Positions 18,297-29,438 of a stretch of DNA of 64,000 nucleotides are shown piece by piece; position 1 is the first letter of the stretch; every line of letters starts with the position of its first letter. The stretch comes from Cytobacillus firmus (lineage in GTDB: Bacteria > Bacillota > Bacilli > Bacillales > Cytobacillaceae). The stretch covers positions 579,001 to 643,000 of the forward strand of contig NZ_CP086235.1 in assembly GCF_023612095.1 (NCBI RefSeq), given 5' to 3'. The position numbers and the translations under genes were made by a program. Below the pieces are notes generated by a model, which saw only the letters and a list, made by a program, of their open reading frames with translations, ran no database searches and was not told the origin of the DNA.

Positions 18297-21221
18297 ATGC
18301 GGGTGCGGGATGATATGTTAAGTGAAAATATTAAATTACTTAATCAATATTCAAATCAAACACTAACAGAATTAAAGGCTTATGAGAAAGATAGAAAAGA
18401 AACGTTTTCAAAGATCCTGCAAACAAAATCAGGTCACAAAACAATTCAAATAATGGAAAACAAGAGTTTGCAACTGTTACATAGCAAATATGACCCTCAA
18501 AAAGAGGCTGAAAAATTCATATCACAATTTCATGATTTGGCTGATCAATATGAACATGTATTATTTTACGGAATAGGATTCGGCTATCACATAAAAGAAT
18601 TTATGACCCGGTTCCCAAACTATACCTTTTCTATATACGAGCCGGAAATTGAAGTGTTTTATCAATTTATGAACCATTGCCGTCTAGGGGACATTCCATT
18701 AGGAAGGTTAAATAGTGTGGCTATCGAAACCTCACGTGAAAAAGGGAAATTGTTTTTAGATCTATTCATACAAAATTTGCAAGAAAGAGTTTTAGTTGTA
18801 ACACTACCAAGCTACGAACGTGTTTTTAAAAACAAATTCCAATTCTTCACAGAGGATTTTAAAGCTGCTATGCAGGCAAAAAGGACCAATCATTACGTAG
18901 ATCAGATGTTTAGTGCACGATGGACGTTAAATAGCTTGCTTAATTTCCCTAAGACGTTTACCACCCCGAATATATTAAGTAATGAGTTTAAGAAACACTT
19001 TAATAATAAGCCATTAATCATTGTGTCTGCTGGACCTTCATTAGAAGAAGAATATGACAACTTACGTTATATTAAAGACAAGAAACTTGCCTATATATTT
19101 GCCGTTGGTTCGGCAAACCGTGCATTAATTGCTCAAGGAATATTGCCGGACGCCGTCTGTACATATGACCCTCAAGGTCATAATTATGATGTGTTTGCAA
19201 GTATGATTGAGCAAGGAATTACATCAGTACCGATGATTTATGGTACAAGCGTTGGTTTCGAAACATTGGATATGTATAAAGGTCCTAAGCTTCATATGAT
19301 TACAAATCAAGATACCATTGCTCAGTATTATTTGAAGAATAAAGATGATAGTGATTTTGACGTAGTGTTTGATTCTTCCACTATTGCAGCAGTGACGTTT
19401 CAATTAGCAGCCAAACTTGGCTGTAATCCTATTGTTTTCGCTGGGCAAAACCTGGCTTTTAGAAATAATCAGTTTTATTCAAAAGATGTCGATTATCAAG
19501 AAAAAAACCGATCTATTCAAGTAGAAGAAGAGGATAAAGTCCATACTCTGCTTGTTGAAGATGTTTATGGGAATTTAATTGAAACGACTCCGTCTTTTAA
19601 TAATATGCGTGAAAATATTGAAGAGTATATTAAACAGTTTCCAAATGTTCAAGTGTTCAATACAACAAAGGGCGGAGCTGCAATTGAGGGGGCAGCTTTT
19701 GAGAAATTAGAAAACATTATACAAGAGAAATTTCATACCCCAATTGTCGTTAATGATTGGTTTAATAACTCTTATAACCTTTATGCAAATGAATATGCTG
19801 ATGATAAAATCAAAAAAATGGAGCACTCCATTGAAAAGTTTTGGACTTTACATAATGAAATAACAACCAAGCTTGCTGAATTGCAAAAGAGTATTGATAG
19901 CAATAAAGAAATCAAAGTTTCAAATCACATTATGCAATTTGATAAGTTAATGAAAAAACTAATACGCACCGATTGTTATCAAGTTTATATTCAGCCAACC
20001 ATTCGAATGCAGTTTCAAGCCCTGAGTATTCGATCTGCAAATATTCGCAAGCAAACAAGCGAAGGAGAGAAAGCAAGACTAATTATTGAATGTTTTTCAC
20101 CATATCTTGAACTCTGCAAGCAAACATTGGTTCAATTAGTTGGGAGTATTTATCGAATTCATGGAATGACGGATAAATATTTACATCCGACAACTGATAA
20201 ATTTTATCCTTGTGATTGTGGTGTCTTTTATTATGAAGGTAACTGGGAACAACAAAATTATTCTCCAAGTAAAACAATCGATTTTCCAATTAAACAATTT
20301 GTACCAACGGAAAATGCAATTTTACGATTTAGGTTTAGAGGAACGCAATTTAAAGTATTAGGTTCACAAAATAAAGGCAACTCAACAAAAATTAAATTAA
20401 CAATTGATGGTCATCATGAAATTATACTGCTTAAAAAGTCTAACACAAATGCTGAAATATCAAATATTAACAGAGTACTATTTGAGAAAAACCGATTAGA
20501 AAATAAAGAACATTTAGTTGAAATGGAAATTCTTGATGGGAATTGTTTTAAGTTCACGGGTATAGATATCAACCAAGTAAGCCGTCTGTTCCATATTCAT
20601 GAAGTAACGACAGTTGAACAACTTGAAGTCGGAAAACGTATTCGGTGTCATTATAAGGCAACTTATAATAAAGTTGGTGAGTTTAGTGGTATGGGGGAAG
20701 AGACGGATAAATTTATTCCTATTGGATCAACTGCCTATCCGGATGGAGATTTCTACTTTATTATGGTTGATAGTGATAAGGAAGGAAAGAAATTAATATC
20801 GGACCGAAATATACAGCACAGTATCTCTTGGGATACATTATTACTTGAGGGCATTGCTTCTGGAATTGGAAATAGTATTGTTATAGACAATTATAAAGGA
20901 CGATGTCGTCTAATTTATGGTGGCTATTATTCATATATAAAAACAAAAAATGAGTGGGACAATTATATAGGCCTTGACTATATTGATTCATATAGAAAAG
21001 GTATCAATTGGAATTGTGATGGGAATATCTCATCTTGGGTTCAAGAAGGTAATTTTTGTTATATCAACAAGAAGAATCTACTCGTTACAATAAGAGGAGA
21101 GCATAAATACGTTTCGTCTGTGAATGGAAAGCTAGAGGGTAGCTCATTCTATCATTTTTCAGATACAAAAAATATAGTAAGTCATCTAGGGTATAGACCT
21201 TTGATTATTCTAAGTAAATGA
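18297..21221 (+). CDS. Motility-associated factor glycosyltransferase (Maf)
   Basis: Flagellin glycosyltransferase of the Maf family (DUF115, MptE-like core), 974 residues. The diagnostic core is near residues 236-290: PLIIVSAGPSLEEEYDNL, AVGSANRALIAQGILPD, CTYDPQGHNYDVF. The N-terminal YEHVLFYGIGFGYHIKEF and YEPEIEVFY are also typical. Maf proteins transfer CMP-activated nonulosonic acids such as pseudaminic acid to Ser/Thr of flagellin in the cytoplasm. The C-terminal 350 residues are an additional domain I do not recognise. Shine-Dalgarno gaaggtg; gene starts 11 bases after pseB. Confidence 0.9.
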   Translation: MRVRDDMLSENIKLLNQYSNQTLTELKAYEKDRKETFSKILQTKSGHKTIQIMENKSLQLLHSKYDPQKEAEKFISQFHDLADQYEHVLFYGIGFGYHIKEFMTRFPNYTFSIYEPEIEVFYQFMNHCRLGDIPLGRLNSVAIETSREKGKLFLDLFIQNLQERVLVVTLPSYERVFKNKFQFFTEDFKAAMQAKRTNHYVDQMFSARWTLNSLLNFPKTFTTPNILSNEFKKHFNNKPLIIVSAGPSLEEEYDNLRYIKDKKLAYIFAVGSANRALIAQGILPDAVCTYDPQGHNYDVFASMIEQGITSVPMIYGTSVGFETLDMYKGPKLHMITNQDTIAQYYLKNKDDSDFDVVFDSSTIAAVTFQLAAKLGCNPIVFAGQNLAFRNNQFYSKDVDYQEKNRSIQVEEEDKVHTLLVEDVYGNLIETTPSFNNMRENIEEYIKQFPNVQVFNTTKGGAAIEGAAFEKLENIIQEKFHTPIVVNDWFNNSYNLYANEYADDKIKKMEHSIEKFWTLHNEITTKLAELQKSIDSNKEIKVSNHIMQFDKLMKKLIRTDCYQVYIQPTIRMQFQALSIRSANIRKQTSEGEKARLIIECFSPYLELCKQTLVQLVGSIYRIHGMTDKYLHPTTDKFYPCDCGVFYYEGNWEQQNYSPSKTIDFPIKQFVPTENAILRFRFRGTQFKVLGSQNKGNSTKIKLTIDGHHEIILLKKSNTNAEISNINRVLFEKNRLENKEHLVEMEILDGNCFKFTGIDINQVSRLFHIHEVTTVEQLEVGKRIRCHYKATYNKVGEFSGMGEETDKFIPIGSTAYPDGDFYFIMVDSDKEGKKLISDRNIQHSISWDTLLLEGIASGIGNSIVIDNYKGRCRLIYGGYYSYIKTKNEWDNYIGLDYIDSYRKGINWNCDGNISSWVQEGNFCYINKKNLLVTIRGEHKYVSSVNGKLEGSSFYHFSDTKNIVSHLGYRPLIILSK

Positions 21222-21235
21222 GGAAGATAACTATA

Positions 21236-23647
21236 ATGAATAATAACATTCTAACATTTGATCAACTTAAAAGCGTTATTAACCCATATTTATTTTCAAT
21301 TTTAGACATTCCTCAAAGAGAGTATAAAATTAAGAATGTTCATCCAACGAATCTACTAAAAATGAATAGATTGGATGTAGTTGCTAAATACTTATATGCG
21401 AAAAATAAGAATAGCGAATATTATAAAGGTTTATATATATCACTGATAGAAAAGATAAATAAATTTGTTGAGAGTGACTATTCGGGAAAGGTAGGAAAAG
21501 ATTCTTTCTTGACATCCTTTAATAGCCTCATTTCATCAATGGAAAATAACGGGTTTGACTCAAGTGTTTCAGTTATACCTGTTGATCGAAACGGGAATAT
21601 TATTGATGGCTCACATAGATTAGCCGTTGCTCTTTATTTAGATGTAGAAGTTAGTACTGTAACCTTTGATATTAGTATCGAACATAATTTTGATTATTTA
21701 TTTTTACAAGAAAAGTTATTTCAAGAGGGTTATACAGAAACATTAGTTCATGAGTATATTAAAATGAAAAATGATATTAGAACTGCTATCCTATTTTCTA
21801 ACCCTAAAAAGTCCTTTTCTATAGGTAGTAATATTTTAGGGCAAAATTCAAAAATCCTCTATGAAAAGTCAATTAACCTTACTCCTATAGGCCAGAAAAA
21901 TTTCATTATAAACTTATATGAAGGTGAACAGTGGTTAGGTAGTATTGAGAATAACTACAAAGGGTCTACCCAAAAACAAATTGGTTGTTTTCAATATGGC
22001 TCGGTTATAAGGGTAATTTTTATTGAGGAAGATACAGAGAATCTTTTAGATAAGAAGTCTAAAATTCGATCATTATTCGGAATTGGCAACCATTCTATTC
22101 ATACAAGCGATACCTATGATGAAACAATTAAACTGGCAGAATTACTTCTAAATAAAAATAGTATTCATTTACTAAATTATCAAAAATTTGATTTTATTAA
22201 AACTGTAAATGAATTATTAAATGATTTTTCACAGTTATTGTCTGAAATGAGCATTTCAAAAGAAAACGTAATTATTGATTCGGGATGTGTCCTTGGTATC
22301 TACGGTATTAGAAAGCCTAGTGATATAGACTTTATTACAGGTTATTCATCTACTCAGGAAAAAATTACGGGAAATCATAATAACTATTTTAGACCAGAAC
22401 AGATCAAAGAATACTTAGAAAATAGGGAGAATTATTTTTCTTATAAAGGTTTTAAGTTTCTTGCGCTGAATGAAGTTCTGAAAATGAAAAAGAATAGAGG
22501 AGAGTATAAGGATTTAGAAGATATAAAGGCTTGCAATAACTACTTTGAAAACAATTTTCAACATGTTAATCATTATTTGGAAAATATTTACTCCTCGTTA
22601 TTTACAAAAAATGTAATTTGTTTTGGGTCAGGTGGATTTTTTCAAAAAGTATATTCGCTATTTAAGAATATGTCATATATTGTTGATAATGATATTAATA
22701 AACAAGGTAAATCAATTAATGGTTTAAGTATATATGACCCTAAAATATTAAAGAAAATAGCAAAAGATGAAGTAATGCTAATAATAACAAGTCAATATTA
22801 TGATGAGATATCTGTGCAGCTAAAGGATTATGGATTTGAGGAAAATGTTAATTATTTTAGAGGAGAGTTTATTTGGAATTTATTAATTAATTTTGGAGAT
22901 CAGGAAAAGTTTTTATGTTTTCAAGGATATAAAGTATCTTTTCCTAAGGGATGCAGTCTAATTGAACAAGTAAGATATGGTGAATATGAGAAAGTGCTAG
23001 TCGAGAAAATAGTGTCAGAACTCTCTTTTGTTGAAAGACCAGTTTTATTGGATATTGGTGCAAATATTGGTTTAGTTTCATTATCTGTCAAAAAAAAATT
23101 GCCACAATCACAAATTTTTGCCTTTGAGCCAAGATTGGAAACTTTTAATCATTTAGTAAAAACATTAGAAAATAACTCGCTTCAGAAAGAAATAACTGCA
23201 TTCAATTTAGCGTTAGGAAATACTGATGGGTTTGCTGATTTTTATCTCCACAATGAAAAAGATGCTTCAGGTGATGGGTTAGTTGATACAAAAAGAGCTG
23301 GGGAAACAACTAAAACTAGCGTAAAAATATTAAAGTTAGACTCTTTGTGGGAACAAAACAGTTTTCCAAAAGTAGATGTAATTAAAATTGATGTTGAGGG
23401 AGCTGAGTACCTGGTATTGGAAGGTGCAAAAAAGTTATTGAGCACGTTCTCTCCAATAATTATAATGGAATTTTTTCCAGAAAATATGAAGTCATATCCT
23501 TTTGAGGTTGAAGACCTTTTTTCCTTATTCGAAGAATTAGAATATCAATGTACTACTATTAATGGAAAAATAGTAAACCACTCTAATTTTGATGAGGTAG
23601 TAGAAGACACTGTTATATTAAAAAGAAAAGGTAATAAATTTTTCTAA
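21236..23647 (+). CDS. Multidomain FkbM-family methyltransferase fusion
   Basis: A mosaic protein of about 803 residues. Domains in order: a ParB/sulfiredoxin-like segment with NIIDGSHRLAVAL near residue 123; a nucleotidyltransferase-like segment (GCVLGIYGIRKPSDIDFI) near 345-370; a Rossmann-like module (NVICFGSGGFF ... YIVDNDINKQGK) at about 459-548, also present in three other proteins of the island; and a C-terminal FkbM methyltransferase (LLDIGANIGLVSL, FAFEPRLETFNHL, DVIKIDVEGAEYLVLEGA) at about 600-755. FkbM enzymes O-methylate sugars or polyketides. ATG at 21236 is preferred for its gaggaag site; ATG 21218 overlaps the maf stop. Substrate unknown. Confidence 0.8.
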   Translation: MNNNILTFDQLKSVINPYLFSILDIPQREYKIKNVHPTNLLKMNRLDVVAKYLYAKNKNSEYYKGLYISLIEKINKFVESDYSGKVGKDSFLTSFNSLISSMENNGFDSSVSVIPVDRNGNIIDGSHRLAVALYLDVEVSTVTFDISIEHNFDYLFLQEKLFQEGYTETLVHEYIKMKNDIRTAILFSNPKKSFSIGSNILGQNSKILYEKSINLTPIGQKNFIINLYEGEQWLGSIENNYKGSTQKQIGCFQYGSVIRVIFIEEDTENLLDKKSKIRSLFGIGNHSIHTSDTYDETIKLAELLLNKNSIHLLNYQKFDFIKTVNELLNDFSQLLSEMSISKENVIIDSGCVLGIYGIRKPSDIDFITGYSSTQEKITGNHNNYFRPEQIKEYLENRENYFSYKGFKFLALNEVLKMKKNRGEYKDLEDIKACNNYFENNFQHVNHYLENIYSSLFTKNVICFGSGGFFQKVYSLFKNMSYIVDNDINKQGKSINGLSIYDPKILKKIAKDEVMLIITSQYYDEISVQLKDYGFEENVNYFRGEFIWNLLINFGDQEKFLCFQGYKVSFPKGCSLIEQVRYGEYEKVLVEKIVSELSFVERPVLLDIGANIGLVSLSVKKKLPQSQIFAFEPRLETFNHLVKTLENNSLQKEITAFNLALGNTDGFADFYLHNEKDASGDGLVDTKRAGETTKTSVKILKLDSLWEQNSFPKVDVIKIDVEGAEYLVLEGAKKLLSTFSPIIIMEFFPENMKSYPFEVEDLFSLFEELEYQCTTINGKIVNHSNFDEVVEDTVILKRKGNKFF

Positions 23648-23685
23648 CAGTGACTAATAACGTTTTCTAGTTAGGAGAGAATAGA

Positions 23686-24696
23686 GTGACTAATGTAAAA
23701 ATAGTCTGTATTACACCTGTCAAGAATGAAGAATGGCTTCTAGACAATTTCCTAGAAGCTACCTCGCTTTGGGCAGATCATATTATAGTTGCTGATCAGA
23801 ATTCTACAGATCGATCAAAAGATATAGCTGCTAAGTACCCGAAAGTGACATTAATAGAGAACAATAGTAAACAATTTAATGAGCCAGAACGGCAAAAATT
23901 ATTATTAGAAGAAGCTAGAAAAATCGAGGGGAAAAAGTTAATTATTGCACTAGATGCCGATGAGTTGTTGACACCTAATTGGGAAGAAGAATTAGAAACA
24001 ATAAAAAGGCTTCCAGAAGGGACTATAATTCAATTCAGGTGGGAAAATATTCATCCAAATCTGAAACAATATTGGAGCCCAAGTACATGGATGAATTTCG
24101 GTTATGTTGATGATGGAAAAGAGCATATCGGTAGTTTAATTCATAGCCAAAGAATTCCTGTTTATTCTATTTCTCCAAGATACCAATGTAATAAAGTAAG
24201 TGTTATCCATTTACAATATATTGATTGGAATAGGATGACAAGTAAACATAGATGGTATCAATGTTATGAAACACTAAATTTCACAAGTAAACATCCAATT
24301 GAAATTTTCCGTATGTATCATCATATGTACTCTGTCAGAGAAGACTTACTTGAAATACCAAATTACTGGGTAAATAAATACGAGGAATTAGGGATAAGAA
24401 TATTTTCATATAATAAGCCAGAATATTATTGGTGGGATGTTGAGGTAATAAATTATTTAAATCAATATTCTTCAAAAAGATTTTCTTTATTGCCAATATG
24501 GGATGTTAATTGGGATAGAATGGCTAATTTTATAGGAATTAATACTGAACATAATTTATCAGATCCAAGGATTCCAGAGGAAAAGGAATTGCATACATGG
24601 CTTTTGGATACACAATTATATTACAATAATAAAACAATTAAAGAACAAGATAGAGAAAATATTAAAAAGTTTAGAACATGGTGGGAAGATGAATAA
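23686..24696 (+). CDS. Family 2 (GT-A) glycosyltransferase
   Basis: A 336-residue GT-A type transferase: [38 protein letters not shown] at the N-terminus and the metal-binding ALDADE near residue 89. The C-terminal half is Trp/Tyr-rich. GTG start with taggagag upstream. The next gene (gmd) starts inside its last codons (8-base overlap), so the two are translated together. The donor is unknown; a GDP-sugar is possible given the neighbour. Confidence 0.85.
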   Translation: MTNVKIVCITPVKNEEWLLDNFLEATSLWADHIIVADQNSTDRSKDIAAKYPKVTLIENNSKQFNEPERQKLLLEEARKIEGKKLIIALDADELLTPNWEEELETIKRLPEGTIIQFRWENIHPNLKQYWSPSTWMNFGYVDDGKEHIGSLIHSQRIPVYSISPRYQCNKVSVIHLQYIDWNRMTSKHRWYQCYETLNFTSKHPIEIFRMYHHMYSVREDLLEIPNYWVNKYEELGIRIFSYNKPEYYWWDVEVINYLNQYSSKRFSLLPIWDVNWDRMANFIGINTEHNLSDPRIPEEKELHTWLLDTQLYYNNKTIKEQDRENIKKFRTWWEDE

Positions 24697-25720
24697 AAAA
24701 GCATTGATTACCGGAGTAAACGGTCAAGATGGCGCATATTTAGCGGATTTTCTATTAAAGAGAGGGTATGAAGTCCATGGCATTATTCGCCGTTCATCCA
24801 TTGAAAAAAAGGACAGAATTGAAGCTTTACTATATGATAAAAGATTAAAACTTCATTATGGAGATATGACGGATTCCTCGAATATAATTCGTTTGCTTTC
24901 AGAAATTCAACCAGATGAAGTATACAATTTAGCAGCGCAAAGCCATGTTCAAGTGTCATTTGAAACGCCAGAATATACGGCGAATGCTGATGGTATCGGA
25001 ACTTTACGTTTGTTAGAGGCAATTCGGATTCTTGGATTAGAAAAAAAGACAAAAATATACCAGGCATCTACAAGTGAACTGTATGGAAAAGTGCAGGAAA
25101 TCCCACAGTCAGAAACAACTCCTTTTTACCCTCGCAGTCCCTATGCTGCGGCGAAGTTATACGCATATTGGATTACAGTGAATTATCGTGAAGCTTATGG
25201 GATCTATGCTTGTAACGGAATTTTGTTCAATCATGAATCTCCGCTACGTGGGGAGACCTTTGTGACACGCAAGATTACTTTGGCAGTGGCGCGAATTAAG
25301 CATGGATTGCAGGATTGTTTGTATCTTGGAAATCTTGATTCGAAACGGGATTGGGGATTTGCAGGAGATTATGTAGAAGCGATGTGGTTGATGCTCCAAC
25401 AGGAAGAGCCAGAAGATTTCGTAATTGCAACTGGTGAAACACGTACAGTACGTGAGTTTGTTGAACAAGCTTTTGGAGAAGCAGAAATTGAAATAGAATG
25501 GCAAGGTCATGGGGTTGAGGAAAAAGGAATTAATAGAGCCACAGGGCAAGTTGTAGTTACTGTTGATCCGCAATTATTTCGACCAACTGAAGTAGACCTT
25601 CTTCTCGGCAATCCGGCAAAAGCAAAGGAGAAACTCGGATGGGAGCCGAGAACAAGCTTTGATGAACTAGTGAAGATGATGGTGCAGTCGGATTTGGATT
25701 TGCATAATTTATTGAATTAA
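24689..25720 (+). CDS. gmd: GDP-mannose 4,6-dehydratase
   Basis: Converts GDP-D-mannose to GDP-4-keto-6-deoxy-D-mannose. Family marks are [27 protein letters not shown] at the N-terminus, the [14 protein letters not shown] active-site region with Tyr-x-x-x-Lys ([10 protein letters not shown]), and the Gmd-specific [17 protein letters not shown]. 343 residues, full length. Starts within the end of the GT-A gene; a terminator lies about 80 bases downstream. Confidence 0.96.
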   Translation: MNKKALITGVNGQDGAYLADFLLKRGYEVHGIIRRSSIEKKDRIEALLYDKRLKLHYGDMTDSSNIIRLLSEIQPDEVYNLAAQSHVQVSFETPEYTANADGIGTLRLLEAIRILGLEKKTKIYQASTSELYGKVQEIPQSETTPFYPRSPYAAAKLYAYWITVNYREAYGIYACNGILFNHESPLRGETFVTRKITLAVARIKHGLQDCLYLGNLDSKRDWGFAGDYVEAMWLMLQQEEPEDFVIATGETRTVREFVEQAFGEAEIEIEWQGHGVEEKGINRATGQVVVTVDPQLFRPTEVDLLLGNPAKAKEKLGWEPRTSFDELVKMMVQSDLDLHNLLN

Positions 25721-25801
25721 TGTACTTAGCCTATCTTCAAATTACTACTAAATGGGTCGTACTAGAAAATGGAAAAAATAATAATTAGTGGTTATATTTT
25801 C

Positions 25802-25835
25802 AAGAACTGATACTCTTCAGTTCTTTTCTTTTTTG
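25802..25835 (+). terminator. Terminator after gmd
   Basis: Perfect nine-pair stem aagaactga / tcagttctt with a six-base loop and a long T-rich tail. Confidence 0.8.
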
Positions 25836-25874
25836 TCGATAATATAAATATTAATGTAGAAAAGGTGCGAATAA

Positions 25875-26837
25875 ATGAAAAAGATGTCGAAAATATATGT
25901 AGCAGGACATAATGGTCTAGTTGGGTCAGCGATTGTACGGAAATTAGAGTCAATTGGCTACATGAATATCATAAAGCGAACAAGCAAAGAGCTTGATTTA
26001 CGTCGGCAAGCGGATGTTAACACATTTTTTGAACAGGAGCAGCCGGAGTATGTTTTTCTGGCAGCGGCGAAAGTAGGCGGAATTATGGCGAATGCTACGT
26101 ATCCAGGTCAGTTTCTATATGACAATCTTATGATTCAATCGAATGTCATTGAGGCGGCTCACCAGTATGGCGTGAAAAAGCTGCTCTTTTTAGGAAGTAC
26201 CTGCATTTATCCGAAAAGGGCACCTCAGCCGTTAAAGGAAGAATATTTATTAACAGGTGAGTTAGAGCCAACCAATGAACCTTACGCCCTTGCGAAGATT
26301 GCTGGGATTAAAATGTGCAGTGCTTATAATCGAGAATATGGAACGAATTTCATTAGTGTAATGCCAACGAATTTATATGGTCCGAATGATAATTTTAACC
26401 TGGAAACATCGCATGTATTGCCAGCACTAATGCGCAAAATTCATGAAGCAAAAATGAATTACGCATTGGCTGTCGATGTGTGGGGATCAGGGGAACCGTT
26501 ACGTGAGTTTTTACATGTTGATGATTTAGCAGATGCTTGTATATTTTTAATGAAGAAGCAAAACTCGGAGGATATTGGTGAATTTGTCAATATTGGTACA
26601 GAGGAAGAGGTTTCAATTCGAGGATTAGCGGAATTGCTTTGTGATGTCATTGGCTATGATGGGAAACTGTTGTTCGATGTATCAAAGCCGGATGGGACTC
26701 CAAGGAAAGTGACTGATATAACAAAATTAAGGGAACTTGGCTGGCGTCCAAACAAACCTTTAAGCGACGGTATAATACAGACATACGAATGGTATGTGGA
26801 AAATGTGGTGAAAAATGAACGCACAGCCGAAAATTAG
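25875..26837 (+). CDS. fcl: GDP-L-fucose synthase
   Basis: Epimerase-reductase that turns the Gmd product into GDP-L-fucose (WcaG/Fcl family), 320 residues. Seen: KIYVAGHNGLVGSAIVRKLE, the LGSTCIYPKRAPQPLKE region, catalytic YALAK, and PTNLYGPNDNFNLETSHVLPALMRK. Shine-Dalgarno aaaaggtg. The following glycosyltransferase overlaps its 3' end by 23 bases. With manC and gmd it completes a GDP-mannose to GDP-fucose route. Confidence 0.95.
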   Translation: MKKMSKIYVAGHNGLVGSAIVRKLESIGYMNIIKRTSKELDLRRQADVNTFFEQEQPEYVFLAAAKVGGIMANATYPGQFLYDNLMIQSNVIEAAHQYGVKKLLFLGSTCIYPKRAPQPLKEEYLLTGELEPTNEPYALAKIAGIKMCSAYNREYGTNFISVMPTNLYGPNDNFNLETSHVLPALMRKIHEAKMNYALAVDVWGSGEPLREFLHVDDLADACIFLMKKQNSEDIGEFVNIGTEEEVSIRGLAELLCDVIGYDGKLLFDVSKPDGTPRKVTDITKLRELGWRPNKPLSDGIIQTYEWYVENVVKNERTAEN

Positions 26838-27926
26838 TATTATTACAGCATGTTATAACAGTGAAAAAACCATTGAACAGACTATTCAAAGTGTGCTAAA
26901 TCAAACATATGAAAACATTGAATATATTATTGTTGATGGGGCTTCGACTGATGGGACAATGGAAATCGTGAAAAAGTATCATGATCGTATCAGCCTTGTG
27001 GTTTCAGAGAAGGATTCTGGAGTGTACGATGCCTTTAACAAAGGTGTTCAGTATGCATGTGGTGATTATATTTTATTTTTAAATTCTGATGATTATCTTA
27101 TAGAAAATACTGTTCTTAAATATGTAGCAAATCAAATTGAATTAAGAAGTAACCCTATAGGTGTTTATGGTGATATTTATATAAAAAATGAGACAACAGG
27201 ATTTATAAGGCGTCTTGGACAGCAAATAGATTTAAGCAATATTAAAAATGGAAAAATGCCACCTCATCCAGCAACATTTCTTCAAAAGAGTGTGATCACT
27301 GAATTCGAAGGATTTAACTTAAATTATCAAATAGCAGCGGACTTCGAGTTGCTTACAAAAATTTTCATGAAGTACGAGAAAGATATTTATCATATTCCTA
27401 TTCTAGTGTCTGTTTTTCGTTTAGGGGGTTTATCCAGCAATATAAAAACACTTCAAATTGTTAAAGAAGAAACAAAATCCATTATTAATGAGTATTTACT
27501 TCATTTCGATTCTAACACGAATATGCATGTAAATAATTCAAATGAAAACTATTTAAAACTGTGGATTGAAAATATTGTGTTTAATAAAAAGTCGATAAGT
27601 GATCCACTGAAAAAACTTCAAATTAAAAATGTTGTGATTTTTGGAAGTGGAGAGTTGGCGGTATTAATAGCTCAAGACTTGATTGTAAATGAATTTAATG
27701 TACTTAGTTTTCTGGATAATAATAGTGAAAGACAAGGAATTACAATGAACGGCATATGTGTGTATTCCCTGATTGGATAAGAGAAAATGAAGAGCTAGTT
27801 GATGCAATTATATATGGGTTTCAAGGCTTTCACGAAAGTGCAGCTGAGAAACAGTTAGAGTCGTATAAATTAAAAGAAGATATTAAGAGACTTAGTTGGA
27901 GAGAGTTAGTTAGTGAGTTAAACTAA
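26815..27926 (+). CDS. Family 2 glycosyltransferase with C-terminal Rossmann module (frameshifted in this sequence)
   Basis: GT-A transferase: ISIITACYNSEKTIEQTIQSVLNQTYENIEYIIVDGASTDGTMEI, with LNSDDY as metal site. After residue 265 it carries the Rossmann-like module NVVIFGSGELAVLIAQDL ... LSFLDNNSERQG. The frame stops at 27780, but one extra base at the C3 run 27767-27769 gives a continuation (DWIRENEELVDAIIYGFQGF ...) to a stop at 27926 and a 370-residue protein. A one-base sequencing deletion is the simplest explanation. Donor and acceptor unknown. Confidence 0.78.
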
Positions 27927-27993
27927 TGGGAAATTTAAGGTAACTGTTGTTTGTTATTTTATAATTAGTCATTATTATTGTGAGGTGAAATAG

Positions 27994-29355
27994 ATGAAAC
28001 TTATCTTATTATCAGGTGGTTCAGGATCACGACTTTGGCCGCTTTCCAATGACTCTCGTGCTAAGCAATTTTTAAAAGTATTAAAGAACGAAGAGACGGG
28101 TGAATTTGAGTCCATGGTTCAGCGCGTGTTTCGTCAAGTGACATCTGTATTAAGTTGGGAAGATGTTATTGTCGCTACCAATACAGCTCAAATCGACATG
28201 TTGCATAGTCAGATTGGCAGAGATATTCCTATTGTAGTTGAGCCGGAGAGAAGGGATACTTTCCCTGCTATTGCACTAGCATGCAGTTACCTATATTCTG
28301 TGTTAGGAATGAAAGAGGATGAAGTGGTAGCAGTTGTGTCTGTGGATGCATACGTTGAACAGCAGTTTTATGCTAGAGTAGCAGAGTTGGAGAAACTCGT
28401 TCATACTACTAGTGCTGAAATGGCTCTCCTCGGGGTTGAGCCTACGTATCCGTCATCTAAATATGGTTATTTAATTCCTGATAATCATGTGGGATATATG
28501 GAGGTTGGTAAATTCATAGAAAAACCTTCTGAACAGGAAGCTGCTCAATTAATCGAACAAGGAGCCTTTTGGAATAGCGGTGTTTTTTCCTTTTCGTTGA
28601 AATTAATAATAAATCAGTTCCGTGAAAAGAATCTTCCAACCAATTATGAGGAATTATTAGCAAATTTCTCTAGGCTTCCTAAAAAAAGCTTTGATTTTGA
28701 AGTAGTTGAGCATCTATCACATATTGTTGCATTACCTTATCAAGGATATTGGAAAGATCTTGGGACATGGAATACTTTGACAGAGGAAATGCACCAACCT
28801 ATATTGGGGAATGGTTCCTTAAGTGAAGACAGTGAAAATACTCATGTCATAAATGAGCTTGATCTTCCAATTAAAGTTTTGGGTGTATCGAATGCTGTTG
28901 TTGCTGTTAGTGCTGACGGTATTCTTGTTTCGGACAAGCCTGCAAGTTCAAGAATGAAAGATATGCTGACAGAAGGGCTGTTTTCAAGACCAATGTATGA
29001 GGAGCGGCGTTGGGGTTGGTATAGAGTCTTAGATATTACGAAGTGTGAGGGACGAGAAGTATTAACGAAACGCCTTCATATTCATGCGGGCAAAAACTTA
29101 AGCTATCAATACCATCACTATCGGGAAGAAACATGGACGATTATTTCTGGACAGGCTATCTTCATTCAAGATGGGAAAAAGGTTCACGTTCGTTCGGGTG
29201 ATGTGTTGCAAATTCCAATCGGTTCCAAGCATGCAATGTATGCAGAAACAGATGTTGAATTTATTGAAGTTCAGATTGGATCTCCATTAGTTGAAGAAGA
29301 TATCGTAAGGTTAACTTATGATTGGAAAGAGACACTAGGATTAATGAATTTTTAA
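27994..29355 (+). CDS. manC: Mannose-1-phosphate guanylyltransferase / mannose-6-phosphate isomerase
   Basis: Bifunctional type II enzyme (ManC/CpsB), 453 residues. The N-terminal nucleotidyltransferase has LILLSGGSGSRLWPLSNDSRAKQFLKVL and IEKPSEQEA; the C-terminal cupin isomerase has KNLSYQYHHYREETWTIISG and QIPIGSKHAM. It makes GDP-mannose for the Gmd-Fcl pair encoded upstream. Good Shine-Dalgarno (gaggtg). Confidence 0.94.
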   Translation: MKLILLSGGSGSRLWPLSNDSRAKQFLKVLKNEETGEFESMVQRVFRQVTSVLSWEDVIVATNTAQIDMLHSQIGRDIPIVVEPERRDTFPAIALACSYLYSVLGMKEDEVVAVVSVDAYVEQQFYARVAELEKLVHTTSAEMALLGVEPTYPSSKYGYLIPDNHVGYMEVGKFIEKPSEQEAAQLIEQGAFWNSGVFSFSLKLIINQFREKNLPTNYEELLANFSRLPKKSFDFEVVEHLSHIVALPYQGYWKDLGTWNTLTEEMHQPILGNGSLSEDSENTHVINELDLPIKVLGVSNAVVAVSADGILVSDKPASSRMKDMLTEGLFSRPMYEERRWGWYRVLDITKCEGREVLTKRLHIHAGKNLSYQYHHYREETWTIISGQAIFIQDGKKVHVRSGDVLQIPIGSKHAMYAETDVEFIEVQIGSPLVEEDIVRLTYDWKETLGLMNF

Positions 29356-29438
29356 GTCTACTTAATTTGTTTTCAAACATACAACCTTACTGTTTATGGT
29401 TAGGAAATGCTATTTTTAAAATTTAAAGGTGTGGTTTA

